Source: Leptothoe sp034932105
Lineage (GTDB): Bacteria; Cyanobacteriota; Cyanobacteriia; Phormidesmidales; Phormidesmidaceae
Direction of reading: 5' to 3'
DNA length: 64,000 bases
NCBI RefSeq assembly: GCF_034932105.1
Contig: NZ_JAYGIG010000118.1
Location: 27,220 to 91,219, forward strand
A model generated the notes under the pieces. That model saw only the letters and a program-made list of their open reading frames with translations. It made no database searches and was not told the DNA's origin. The stretch's first letter is position 1, and each line of letters opens with the position of its first letter. Position numbers and translations under genes: made by a program. Of this stretch, positions 10,414 to 18,148 are shown one piece after another.

Positions 10414-11433
10414 TTGAAGAATTCTTCGTTCGCAAACGTTTATTTTTATATTCCAACGACCTTATGGCCTGCTCAGTTACCTGCTTCAAGTGCTGAAAAC
10501 TGGGCAGGCTTTGGACTAGGTATCTATGCCTGGACAGTGCAGACCTATTTGAAATTGTATGAAGCGGGAGTGCCCTGCCAATTGACAGACCAGCTGCCCG
10601 AGAAAGGTATTGTCCTATTCCATGGCAATGCTACACGGGGGGGCGATATTCACCCTGGTCCCAATCGGCTGCTGATTTGCCTCAAGGCAGAATCCCCCCT
10701 ATGTCCCCAGGCTCAACTCCACGTGGTGCAAAATCCTTACGAAGCATCACAGTTTCTAGGCTGTTACTTTATTCCCCATTGGCCCCAGCCAGGACTGCAA
10801 CCCCGCCTGGACCAACGACAGGATAAATTTGAGACTATTGCATTTTTGGGCCACTGCAACAGTCTAGCCGCCGAGTTGAGGACCCCAGACTGGAAAATGC
10901 AGCTCGGCCAGAGAGGGCTAAATTGGCAGCCAATCATTAATACCAATGGCTGGAACAACCAGCATTCCATTGACACCCGCTGGAATGATTATCAACACAT
11001 TGATGCTATTGTCGCTGTCCGTGAATTTCATTTAAAACGTCCCGGCTATCGAAGTAAACCGGCGACCAAACTCTATAATGCTTGGCTAGCGGGTGTGCCC
11101 GCCATCCTAGGGCGAGAACTAGCCTATCGGGCTGAAGGAACCGTGGATGTGAATTATTTAGAAGCCAACTCCATGGCACAGGTCTTGTCTTGTTTAGATG
11201 AATTAAAACAGAATATAGAGTTCCGAAGAAGACTGGTCAAAAACGGCCAAGCTGTAGCAAAGCAGTATTCTACAGCAGCGATTACCCAAAAATGGATACA
11301 GTTTTTGAGCGAGGTTGCTATGCCACGCTATCAGGCATGGTGCAACAACTCTCCTTGGGGATATCAGATGCAACATTGGCAGGCTCAATGGCTAAATTAT
11401 TGCGATCGCACGCTACGTCGACTAAAGTTTTGA
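10414..11433 (+). CDS. Glycosyltransferase-like protein
   Basis: 339 aa, soluble, without signal peptide or membrane segment. The C-terminal half carries a pattern seen in GT-B sugar transferases and exostosin-like proteins: a basic stretch followed by KPATKLYNAWLAGVPAILG (about 215-234), then a conserved Glu/Arg helix and a closing coil. In such proteins this region binds the nucleotide sugar. I infer a glycosyltransferase; acceptor and sugar are unknown. The start is TTG with a GGGAG-like ribosome site just upstream; no in-frame ATG precedes it. It follows the repeat-rich strip and no operon partner is evident, though a saccharide or natural-product role cannot be excluded. Confidence 0.6.
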   Translation: MKNSSFANVYFYIPTTLWPAQLPASSAENWAGFGLGIYAWTVQTYLKLYEAGVPCQLTDQLPEKGIVLFHGNATRGGDIHPGPNRLLICLKAESPLCPQAQLHVVQNPYEASQFLGCYFIPHWPQPGLQPRLDQRQDKFETIAFLGHCNSLAAELRTPDWKMQLGQRGLNWQPIINTNGWNNQHSIDTRWNDYQHIDAIVAVREFHLKRPGYRSKPATKLYNAWLAGVPAILGRELAYRAEGTVDVNYLEANSMAQVLSCLDELKQNIEFRRRLVKNGQAVAKQYSTAAITQKWIQFLSEVAMPRYQAWCNNSPWGYQMQHWQAQWLNYCDRTLRRLKF

Positions 11434-11640
11434 ATCCTTAGGGAGCGAATGCCATGGCATAGGTTCTTAGTATTATTACTGAGCCTGAGGGATGGCTTAT
11501 GGAGGCTTTACCATTTCCAATAACGATTACTCAGCTAAAGTACGAGTTGCGATTATGATGCTAACCTCTACCATGGATATAATCTAGAACAAAGATGTAA
11601 GCTAGAAAACGTCTAAACACCAGACATTTAGTAACCTGTC

Positions 11641-14295
11641 ATGAGATGTGAGATTCAGCCAACTCCAGCCCTAGACATTAAGGGAATTTTTGCTTCAGAA
11701 AAAAAATCCCGAAGACTTCGAAAAGATATTGGTTTTTACGGCGCAATTATTCACACCCTGCGCGATCTCATCTGGCTAAAAGATTTGAATGGAGTCTATC
11801 TTACTTGTAATCATCGTTTCGAAGACTTTATCGGAGTCTCTGAACAAGAGATACTGGGCAAAAGTGATTACGACTTTGTGGATAGTAAGTTAGCAGATTT
11901 GTTGCGCGAATACGACAAAGAAGTCATATTTCAAGAATCCCCATCAATTCACGAAGAGTGGACCACATTTGCCAATGATGGCCACCGCGAACTGCTGGAA
12001 ATAAGTAGGATGCCCATGTATGACGAGAATGAGGAGTTGCTAGGCGTTCTAGGCGTTGGACACAATGTTACTGATCGTAGAGAGTCAGAGGGAAAATTTC
12101 AGAAAAGTGAAGAACGGTTTTCCCTTGCCATGCACGATGGTCTATGGGACTGGAACTTGGAAACTAACGAAGTCTATTATTCACCGCGCTGGAAAAGCCT
12201 GCTGGGTTATAAAAGTGGTGAACTCACAAATAATTTAACCACTTGGCAAAGCTTGGTTCATCCAGATGATAAAGACAGGGTCTTGACAATGGTTCAGGAC
12301 TATTTAGTTGGCAAAGCTAATTCATTTGATGTTGAAATGCGTATGCGGCATAAAACAGGACATTATGTTTTTGTGTCGTCCCGGGCATCTCTTGTCTATC
12401 GTGATTCCGATAGAAAGGCAATTCGTCTGGTGGGCACCCATGTTGATATAACCGCCCGCAGAAAAGCAGAAGCCTTTGATGACAAAAGTGCCGAAATTCT
12501 GGAGATGATTGCAACGGGTAAACCGGCATCAGAAATCTATTCAGAAATCGCATTACTGTATGAAGGACGCCACCCTGGACTACGATGCTCCATGCTGGAA
12601 TTACAAGATGGTCGACTCATGCATGGAGGAGCTCCCAGTCTGCCAAAAGAGTACTGCGATGCGGTTCATGGTCTGAAAAACGGCCCTAATGTTGGTTCAT
12701 GTGGTACATCGACCTATACGGGCAAGCGTGTTCTGGTTGAGAATATTGAAACAGATCCCAAATGGGCCAAAATCAAACATGTGGCCCTACCCCATGGCAT
12801 GCGTTGTTGTTGGTCTGAACCGATTAAAGATTCTTCAGGACTGGTATTAGGGGCATTTGGTATGTACTACAACTACCCCGCCCTACCAAATGAAGAGGAG
12901 TCAAATGACCTTAAGTCTGCGGCAAGGCTAGCTGGGATTGTCATGGAGCGGGATCATGCCCAGAAGCGTATACGAGAACTAGCCTATATCGATGACCTAA
13001 CAGGGCTTGCCAATCGGGCCAACTTTTATCAGAATCTTGAAGTATCCATCAAACGCTCTGACCGAAACAGATCGCGTTTGGGTTTGCTATATATCGACTT
13101 AGATAATTTTAAGAGCGTAAATGACAGCCTGGGGCATGATGTCGGTGACTTACTGCTCCAAGAAATTGCTAATCGACTACAAGATGTGGCCCGTGAGACT
13201 GATTTTATCGCCCGTCTTAGTGGTGATGAATTCTGTATTCTTGTGAATGATATCGATGATGACTATGCAGCTGTCCATGTGGCCCAGCGCTGTCTTAAGG
13301 CAATATCAAAGCCAGTCGCGTTATCGTCAAGGAAATTCACCCCAGCTTGTAGTATTGGCATTGCCCACTATCCTGATGATGGTCCAGATCTCTCCACATT
13401 AATCAAAGCGGCTGATACGTCACTCTATGCGGCGAAGGAACGGGGAAAAAATCAGTATGCGTTCTATAACCCTGAACTAACTCAGAAAGTAGAATATCGG
13501 TTTCGCGTAGAGCAAAGTTTAAGGGAGGCGATTGAAAAACAACAGTTGTCACTGGTCTATCAACCCCAGGTGGACATAATCACTGGTAACATTATTGGGG
13601 TTGAAGCATTGTCACGCTGGTACCACCCACAATTAGGTCAGGTTTCACCCGCCGAATTTATTGCCATAGCCGAGAGAATAGGCATGATTAAGCCCCTGAC
13701 TGAGTGGGTGTTGACCACTGCCTGCAGTCATTTGGTAGCCTGGAAAAAGGCAGGGTTGCCCACAATTCGGATGGCGGTGAATATTTCTCCTGTTCATTTT
13801 CTGGACAAGGATTTTGTATCCTTAATTCAACGGATTATTGATGAGACCGGCATAATACCATCGGAACTAGAACTGGAGATTACCGAGAGTGTTGTACAGA
13901 CGGAGCAACAAAATCTCTCAACGTTTCGAGCATTGAAAGATCTGGGTGTATTGCTGGCAATCGATGATTTTGGTACAGGTTATTCATCATTTGCCTCTCT
14001 CAAACACCTTGAGGTTGATTGCCTAAAAATCGATAAATATTTTATTAATGATATGCTTGTCGACCATAAGTCAAAGATCCTGATTGGGGCCATGATCGAA
14101 ATGGGACGCAATCTAGAACATAAAATTATTGCCGAAGGGGTGGAAACTGCAGAACAATATCATACACTCCAAAAATTTGGGTGTGAGACGGTCCAGGGAT
14201 ATCTATTTAGCAAACCGGTCAATTCTGGTGAAATATCAAAACTTCTAAGTCACAATCTTGTTAATGGAAAACGAATGTGGCCTAATACACCATGA
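11641..14295 (+). CDS. PAS-PAS-GAF-GGDEF-EAL cyclic-di-GMP enzyme
   Basis: 884 aa sensory protein for c-di-GMP turnover. Approximate order: PAS 40-155, PAS with PAC 160-280, GAF 285-440, GGDEF 445-610, EAL 620-875. The cyclase motif is SGDEF (about 525), a variant found in active enzymes, and an RETD inhibitory site lies five residues before it. The phosphodiesterase part has EALSRW (about 654), AVNIS, ITES, DDFGTGYSS, KIDK, IAEGVET and QGYLFSKP, so the metal-binding and catalytic set looks complete. Both activities may therefore exist. There is no membrane segment, so it should be cytosolic, sensing through PAS or GAF ligands. It stands alone. Confidence 0.93.
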   Translation: MRCEIQPTPALDIKGIFASEKKSRRLRKDIGFYGAIIHTLRDLIWLKDLNGVYLTCNHRFEDFIGVSEQEILGKSDYDFVDSKLADLLREYDKEVIFQESPSIHEEWTTFANDGHRELLEISRMPMYDENEELLGVLGVGHNVTDRRESEGKFQKSEERFSLAMHDGLWDWNLETNEVYYSPRWKSLLGYKSGELTNNLTTWQSLVHPDDKDRVLTMVQDYLVGKANSFDVEMRMRHKTGHYVFVSSRASLVYRDSDRKAIRLVGTHVDITARRKAEAFDDKSAEILEMIATGKPASEIYSEIALLYEGRHPGLRCSMLELQDGRLMHGGAPSLPKEYCDAVHGLKNGPNVGSCGTSTYTGKRVLVENIETDPKWAKIKHVALPHGMRCCWSEPIKDSSGLVLGAFGMYYNYPALPNEEESNDLKSAARLAGIVMERDHAQKRIRELAYIDDLTGLANRANFYQNLEVSIKRSDRNRSRLGLLYIDLDNFKSVNDSLGHDVGDLLLQEIANRLQDVARETDFIARLSGDEFCILVNDIDDDYAAVHVAQRCLKAISKPVALSSRKFTPACSIGIAHYPDDGPDLSTLIKAADTSLYAAKERGKNQYAFYNPELTQKVEYRFRVEQSLREAIEKQQLSLVYQPQVDIITGNIIGVEALSRWYHPQLGQVSPAEFIAIAERIGMIKPLTEWVLTTACSHLVAWKKAGLPTIRMAVNISPVHFLDKDFVSLIQRIIDETGIIPSELELEITESVVQTEQQNLSTFRALKDLGVLLAIDDFGTGYSSFASLKHLEVDCLKIDKYFINDMLVDHKSKILIGAMIEMGRNLEHKIIAEGVETAEQYHTLQKFGCETVQGYLFSKPVNSGEISKLLSHNLVNGKRMWPNTP

Positions 14296-14335
14296 CCTTT
14301 TTATCGGTAGGGTTTGGTCTTAACGCATCGTCGTC

Positions 14336-15121
14336 TCACGAGTCCTTGCGAAACAAGTCGACTCGAAAATCAGTAGTCACGCAAAACTCATCCAATTGAG
14401 ATATTCGTTCCCGAAACTCCTTAGATGTGCGAAACTGCATTGGGGTCATGGTGATTAGATCCACCAAACCATCACTGCTCAACAAAATTTTGAATCGCAC
14501 CTGTTCACAACTCACGTTGGTGAGCCCATCGATTTCCATCGGAGGTTGCTTGACAGCCCGAACTTCACTATAGGCAAGTTCTCTGAGTTCAAATAGGTGA
14601 CGCTCCCCCGGTGACACACGACAAAGCAATGCCCCCTTTTTTAGGATCCGTGGGATATCAGGACTGGTGGGAGCCATAATCACTGTGACGGCATCAAACA
14701 TTCCACTTAAAAAAGGGAGGCGCATCGTACTCGCAACGACAAATTGTCCCCTTGACTGCTTGCAGGCGGCTCTAACCGCTACCTTGGAGATGTCCAAGCC
14801 GTAGACCTCACTCGCTACATCACAAAAAGCAGCGGTGAAGTAGCCCTCGCCACAGCCCAAATCCGCCAAGCGATGGGGTCGCTCCATTAACCTGACCAAC
14901 GCATCGGCAAGGACTTTGTAATATCCAGCCCCCAAAAAGCGACCTCGAGCTGATACCATCTCTGCATTATCACCGGGTTCGAGGCTGCGCTTTCTGTTTG
15001 CAGGTAACAGATTCACGTATCCCTCTTTAGCTACGTCAAAGGTGTGGTTAGTAGGGCAACACAATACTCGACCGTTTTTGGAAAGTGGGTTTGAGCAAAT
15101 TGGACAGGCATAAACTGTCAT
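14336..15121 (-). CDS. rlmA: 23S rRNA (guanine-N1)-methyltransferase RlmA-like
   Basis: 261 aa SAM-dependent methyltransferase. The N-terminus is the zinc knuckle typical of the RlmA family (CPICSNPL, then C and H by about residue 26). Next come the conserved FDVAKEGYVNLLP segment and the SAM-binding loop LADLGCGEGYF (about 88-98). Homologues methylate the N1 of a guanine in helix 35 of 23S rRNA. The start ATG has a GGGAG upstream on the minus strand. Its 3' end converges on the GGDEF-EAL gene 40 bases away with no clear hairpin between. A relic of a metal permease lies 41 bases upstream. Confidence 0.9.
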   Translation of the reverse strand: MTVYACPICSNPLSKNGRVLCCPTNHTFDVAKEGYVNLLPANRKRSLEPGDNAEMVSARGRFLGAGYYKVLADALVRLMERPHRLADLGCGEGYFTAAFCDVASEVYGLDISKVAVRAACKQSRGQFVVASTMRLPFLSGMFDAVTVIMAPTSPDIPRILKKGALLCRVSPGERHLFELRELAYSEVRAVKQPPMEIDGLTNVSCEQVRFKILLSSDGLVDLITMTPMQFRTSKEFRERISQLDEFCVTTDFRVDLFRKDS

Positions 15122-15162
15122 GCCATAGAATCTCCCTCTATTTCCCTAATTCCATAGGCCTC

Positions 15163-15300
15163 TCAACTAACTAATCGTAGCGGCTGTGGGGTGGTAACCC
15201 TTGATCGTGTGTTACTACGGACATAAATCCCAATCAATCCTCCCGCCAGCAGAGCCTGACGCATAAAGTCGTCGTTTAGGGGAGCAAATAGCCAATCCAT
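15163..15300 (-). pseudogene. Relic of a Zn/Mn ABC transporter permease N-terminus
   Basis: A 45-codon frame whose first 25 residues (MDWLFAPLNDDFMRQALLAG and onward) resemble the start of ZnuB/MntB-type ABC-3 permeases. After GLIGI the resemblance is lost and the frame ends, whereas intact permeases have about 270-290 residues with eight or more membrane spans. I infer that a deletion removed the rest of the gene. It could be expressed as a small hydrophobic peptide. No matching ATPase or binding-protein gene is near. Confidence 0.45.
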
Positions 15301-15886
15301 GGAGAACCTCAGGAAAGCATAGGCACGGGGTCAGCCAGTTTAGCATCCAAAAACCCGTCAGCTCAGCAATGGTCAAGGATTGATTTTTGATGGTTTTGGG
15401 ATGGGCCTATTTTTTTATTGGCCCTATCCACCACCCAAATCATTTATTCCTGTGGGATGGTGACATCAAGTTCTTAAAGTTCTTAAAAAAGGACAAAACT
15501 TCACGGCATAGATTATAGTTTGATCATGCCCCAGCGATTTAAATCGCTTGGCCCTGGTTCCCAAGAGTTCCTGTAGATCTAATTTGATGGCTAGTATTCC
15601 AAATTTGACTACATAGGTAAAATGCTAAGAGATCTTATTTCCTCAGCAGAAGTAATTTTTATCAAAAAAGTTTTTATTAAGAAACTACGGGATTAACCAA
15701 TCTAGTAAGAATAATTCTATGAACGCTTCTGCGGTGTCTTGTTTTCCTGTGAACAGGTGACAGGAATATCGGGTTTTCCCTAGGAAAGCTGCTGTTTGAA
15801 CTGCAATCTGTGGGAAAAGCCTTGGAAGCTATTCGGGGTATTCATCTCATTGTCATTTTTGAGCCTTCATTCCATACGTCTTGACT
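15301..15886. other. Intergenic, no gene seen
   Basis: About 590 bases with no convincing frame on either strand. A perfect 16-base palindrome AGCGATTTAAATCGCT lies at 15533-15548 and could be a regulator site. No tRNA-like cloverleaf was found by eye. Confidence 0.4.
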
Positions 15887-16387
15887 ATGGTATTTGTTAG
15901 CACCAAACCCACCCTGCCCAGCTGGCTTTGTGAAAATATTTTGCAGGGTACCTTGCCATGGCAAAAGTCTTCTATACAGCCCTACAGCCATTTTAACCAT
16001 GTCTATACCCTGCATGACTCCTTTTTGTTAGGCACCTATCAGAGTGCGGAAACCTACGGAGAAAGCGTGCTTTGCTTTTTGTGGGATGCCCTATGGTTAC
16101 CAGAAAGCGTTACCCATCAGGCTCAGCCCGGTGAGCCTATTTTTTTACTGATCAAGGCAACCAAGACCATGGGTATTGTCTTCTCTGAGGGGACCTTGCC
16201 TAAGTCTGAGAAACAGCCCCGTCGCATTCTCAAAGCCGAACATGTGGAAGTGGATGACCAAACTGTTTTAGTGATTGACGATATCCATCGTAATACACTG
16301 ACAGTGGTCTTTTCAGGCCAGTTACACTTTTTGGCGATGGATAACCGACAGCGGCAGCTGACCCTGGATATTAAGGTTGATAGTTAG
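15887..16387 (+). CDS. Hypothetical protein
   Basis: 166 aa from ATG 15887 (a TTG two codons earlier is also open). Not recognised. It has no signal peptide or membrane span. The middle is hydrophobic beta-like sequence (PGEPIFLLIKATKTMGIVF) and the end is alternating beta-like segments (VLVIDDIHRNTLTVVFSG), suggesting a small mostly-beta domain. It lies about 110 bases before crtD on the same strand and could share a transcript with it, but nothing in the sequence ties it to carotenoids. Confidence 0.7.
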   Translation: MVFVSTKPTLPSWLCENILQGTLPWQKSSIQPYSHFNHVYTLHDSFLLGTYQSAETYGESVLCFLWDALWLPESVTHQAQPGEPIFLLIKATKTMGIVFSEGTLPKSEKQPRRILKAEHVEVDDQTVLVIDDIHRNTLTVVFSGQLHFLAMDNRQRQLTLDIKVDS

Positions 16388-16498
16388 CCCCCATCCCTAG
16401 GGCAAAAAATCAGGGGTAAAAATCAGGTTCGGAATCCAAAGACTAAGAAACCCAAGGCTCAGACAGTTACACTAGGGATAGTGTTAACTAATGTAAAC

Positions 16499-18052
16499 AT
16501 GTCCCCCCAGCTTAATTCTCCTCTGTCTCACCGTCGGTCTAGGCACCCATCTAAGATCAGGCCTAAGGTGATCGTGATTGGAGCGGGCATCGGTGGGTTA
16601 ACGACGGCGGCCCTATTAGCGAAGCGGGGTTATCAGGTCTGTGTCCTGGAACAGTCCATGGTGCCTGGGGGCTGTGCATCTACATTTCGCCGTCGAGGGT
16701 TTACCTTTGATGTCGGGGCGACCCAGGTGGCCGGTTTGGAACCGGGCGGCATTCATGCTCAAGTTTTCTCAGAATTAGGATTAGAGCTGCCCCAGGCTGA
16801 GCATTGCGATCCGGCCTGTGCTGTTTTTTTACCAGGGGAAACCACCCCCATTAGCGTTTGGCGCGACCCCCAACGGTGGCAGGCGGAACGGCAACGGCAA
16901 TTTCCAGGCAGTGAACCCTTTTGGCAAAAGCTCAGCGATTTATTTCGCTACAGTTGGCGATTTCAGGGCCGACAGCCGGTATTGCCACCGCGTAACCTGT
17001 GGGATGCCTGGCAGTTAACCCATGCGCTGCGTCCTGACACGTTGCTAACGGTGCCTTATACCTTCTCCACCGTCGGGCAGATGCTGAAAGGATACGGCCT
17101 CTATGGCAATCGACGGCTGAAAACCTTTTTAGATCTCCAACTCAAGCTTTATTCCCAGGTGGGTGCAGACGACACCGCCCTGCTCTATGCCGCCACGGCC
17201 CTAGGGGTTTCTCAGGCTCCCTACGGATTGTTCCATCTCCAGGGTAGTATGCAGGTGCTGAGTGATGCCCTGGTCAAGGCCATTCAGCAGTTTGGCGGCC
17301 AGGTTTTGTTGGGACATGGGGTGGATCATATTCAACTGGAGGGCAATCGACCCAGGTTTGTGCGTATTCACCAGCAAAAAAACGGTGCCACCTGGCTGGA
17401 GCCGACGGATCATGTGGTGGCTAACGTCACGGTGCAAAATCTAACGACATTGCTAGGCGGCCAAACTCCTAAGGGCTATCAGCAACGGGTGGATAAGCTG
17501 ATGCCATCGTCGGGGGCTTTTGTGGTGTACCTCGGGGTGGATCAGGCCGCCGTGCCCCAGGATTGTCCCCCCCATTTGCAGTTTCTCTATGACTATGACG
17601 GTCCTATTGGGGAAAATAACTCCCTGTTTGTCTCGGTGAGTCGTCCGGGGGATGGGCGTGCCCCCGATGGGATGGCTACGCTTGTGGCGTCGTCATTTAC
17701 GGATGTGCAGGCATGGCAGCAGTGCTCCAACTATGACCAGATGAAGGCGGACTATGGGGCGGGTGCGATCGCAAACCTCGGCCAGTTCTTCAATCTAGCC
17801 CCAGAAAACATTATCCATACCGAATTCGGCACTCCCCGCACCTTCGAGCGCTACACCGCCCGCCACCAAGGTATGGTGGGCGGCATCGGCCAGCGACTAT
17901 CCACCTTTGGTCCCTTTGGATTTGCCACTCGTACCCCTATTCCCAAGCTTTGGTTGGTGGGGGACTGTGTCCATCCCGGCGAGGGCACCGCTGGCGTCAG
18001 CTATGCAGCCATGACGACAGTGAGGCAGATTGAGGCCATGGAAGGGAACTAG
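16499..18052 (+). CDS. crtD: Carotenoid C-3',4' desaturase CrtD (FAD-dependent)
   Basis: 517 aa phytoene-desaturase-family flavoprotein. The dinucleotide-binding fold is VIVIGAGIGGLTTAALLAKRG near the start, followed by PGGCASTFRRRGFTFDVGAT and QVAGLEPGGIHA, the block I associate with cyanobacterial CrtD. The C-terminus has the second FAD motif (LWLVGDCVHPGEGTAGVSYA). CrtD introduces the terminal 3',4' double bond during myxol glycoside (myxoxanthophyll) synthesis at membranes. GTG 16481 opens the same frame; ATG 16499 is preferred, without a clear ribosome site. Distinguishing CrtD from CrtO/CrtH relatives rests on this recalled block, so paralogue choice is less certain than family. A HIP1 site inside (17765) marks a sharp change from G-ended to C-ended codons. 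Confidence 0.85.
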   Translation: MSPQLNSPLSHRRSRHPSKIRPKVIVIGAGIGGLTTAALLAKRGYQVCVLEQSMVPGGCASTFRRRGFTFDVGATQVAGLEPGGIHAQVFSELGLELPQAEHCDPACAVFLPGETTPISVWRDPQRWQAERQRQFPGSEPFWQKLSDLFRYSWRFQGRQPVLPPRNLWDAWQLTHALRPDTLLTVPYTFSTVGQMLKGYGLYGNRRLKTFLDLQLKLYSQVGADDTALLYAATALGVSQAPYGLFHLQGSMQVLSDALVKAIQQFGGQVLLGHGVDHIQLEGNRPRFVRIHQQKNGATWLEPTDHVVANVTVQNLTTLLGGQTPKGYQQRVDKLMPSSGAFVVYLGVDQAAVPQDCPPHLQFLYDYDGPIGENNSLFVSVSRPGDGRAPDGMATLVASSFTDVQAWQQCSNYDQMKADYGAGAIANLGQFFNLAPENIIHTEFGTPRTFERYTARHQGMVGGIGQRLSTFGPFGFATRTPIPKLWLVGDCVHPGEGTAGVSYAAMTTVRQIEAMEGN

Positions 18053-18055
18053 ATA

Positions 18056-18094
18056 AAACAGCCCTTGACCGTTGGCACAGATCAAGGGCTGTTT
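18056..18094. terminator. Bidirectional terminator between crtD and clpC
   Basis: Perfect 13-bp stem (AAACAGCCCTTGA, 18056-18068, with its complement at 18082-18094), loop of 13 bases and flanking A/T runs on both sides. It sits between the converging crtD and clpC genes and can serve both. Confidence 0.85.
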
Positions 18095-18148
18095 GTTATG
18101 GGTTATTGACTATGGGCTTTATGGGCTGAGCTGTTAGGCGTGGAATTT

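Noticed and set aside
11490..11588. Small frame MAYGGFTISNNDYS after the glycosyltransferase-like gene
   Set aside because: Only about 31 codons, no ribosome site, no match I recognise.
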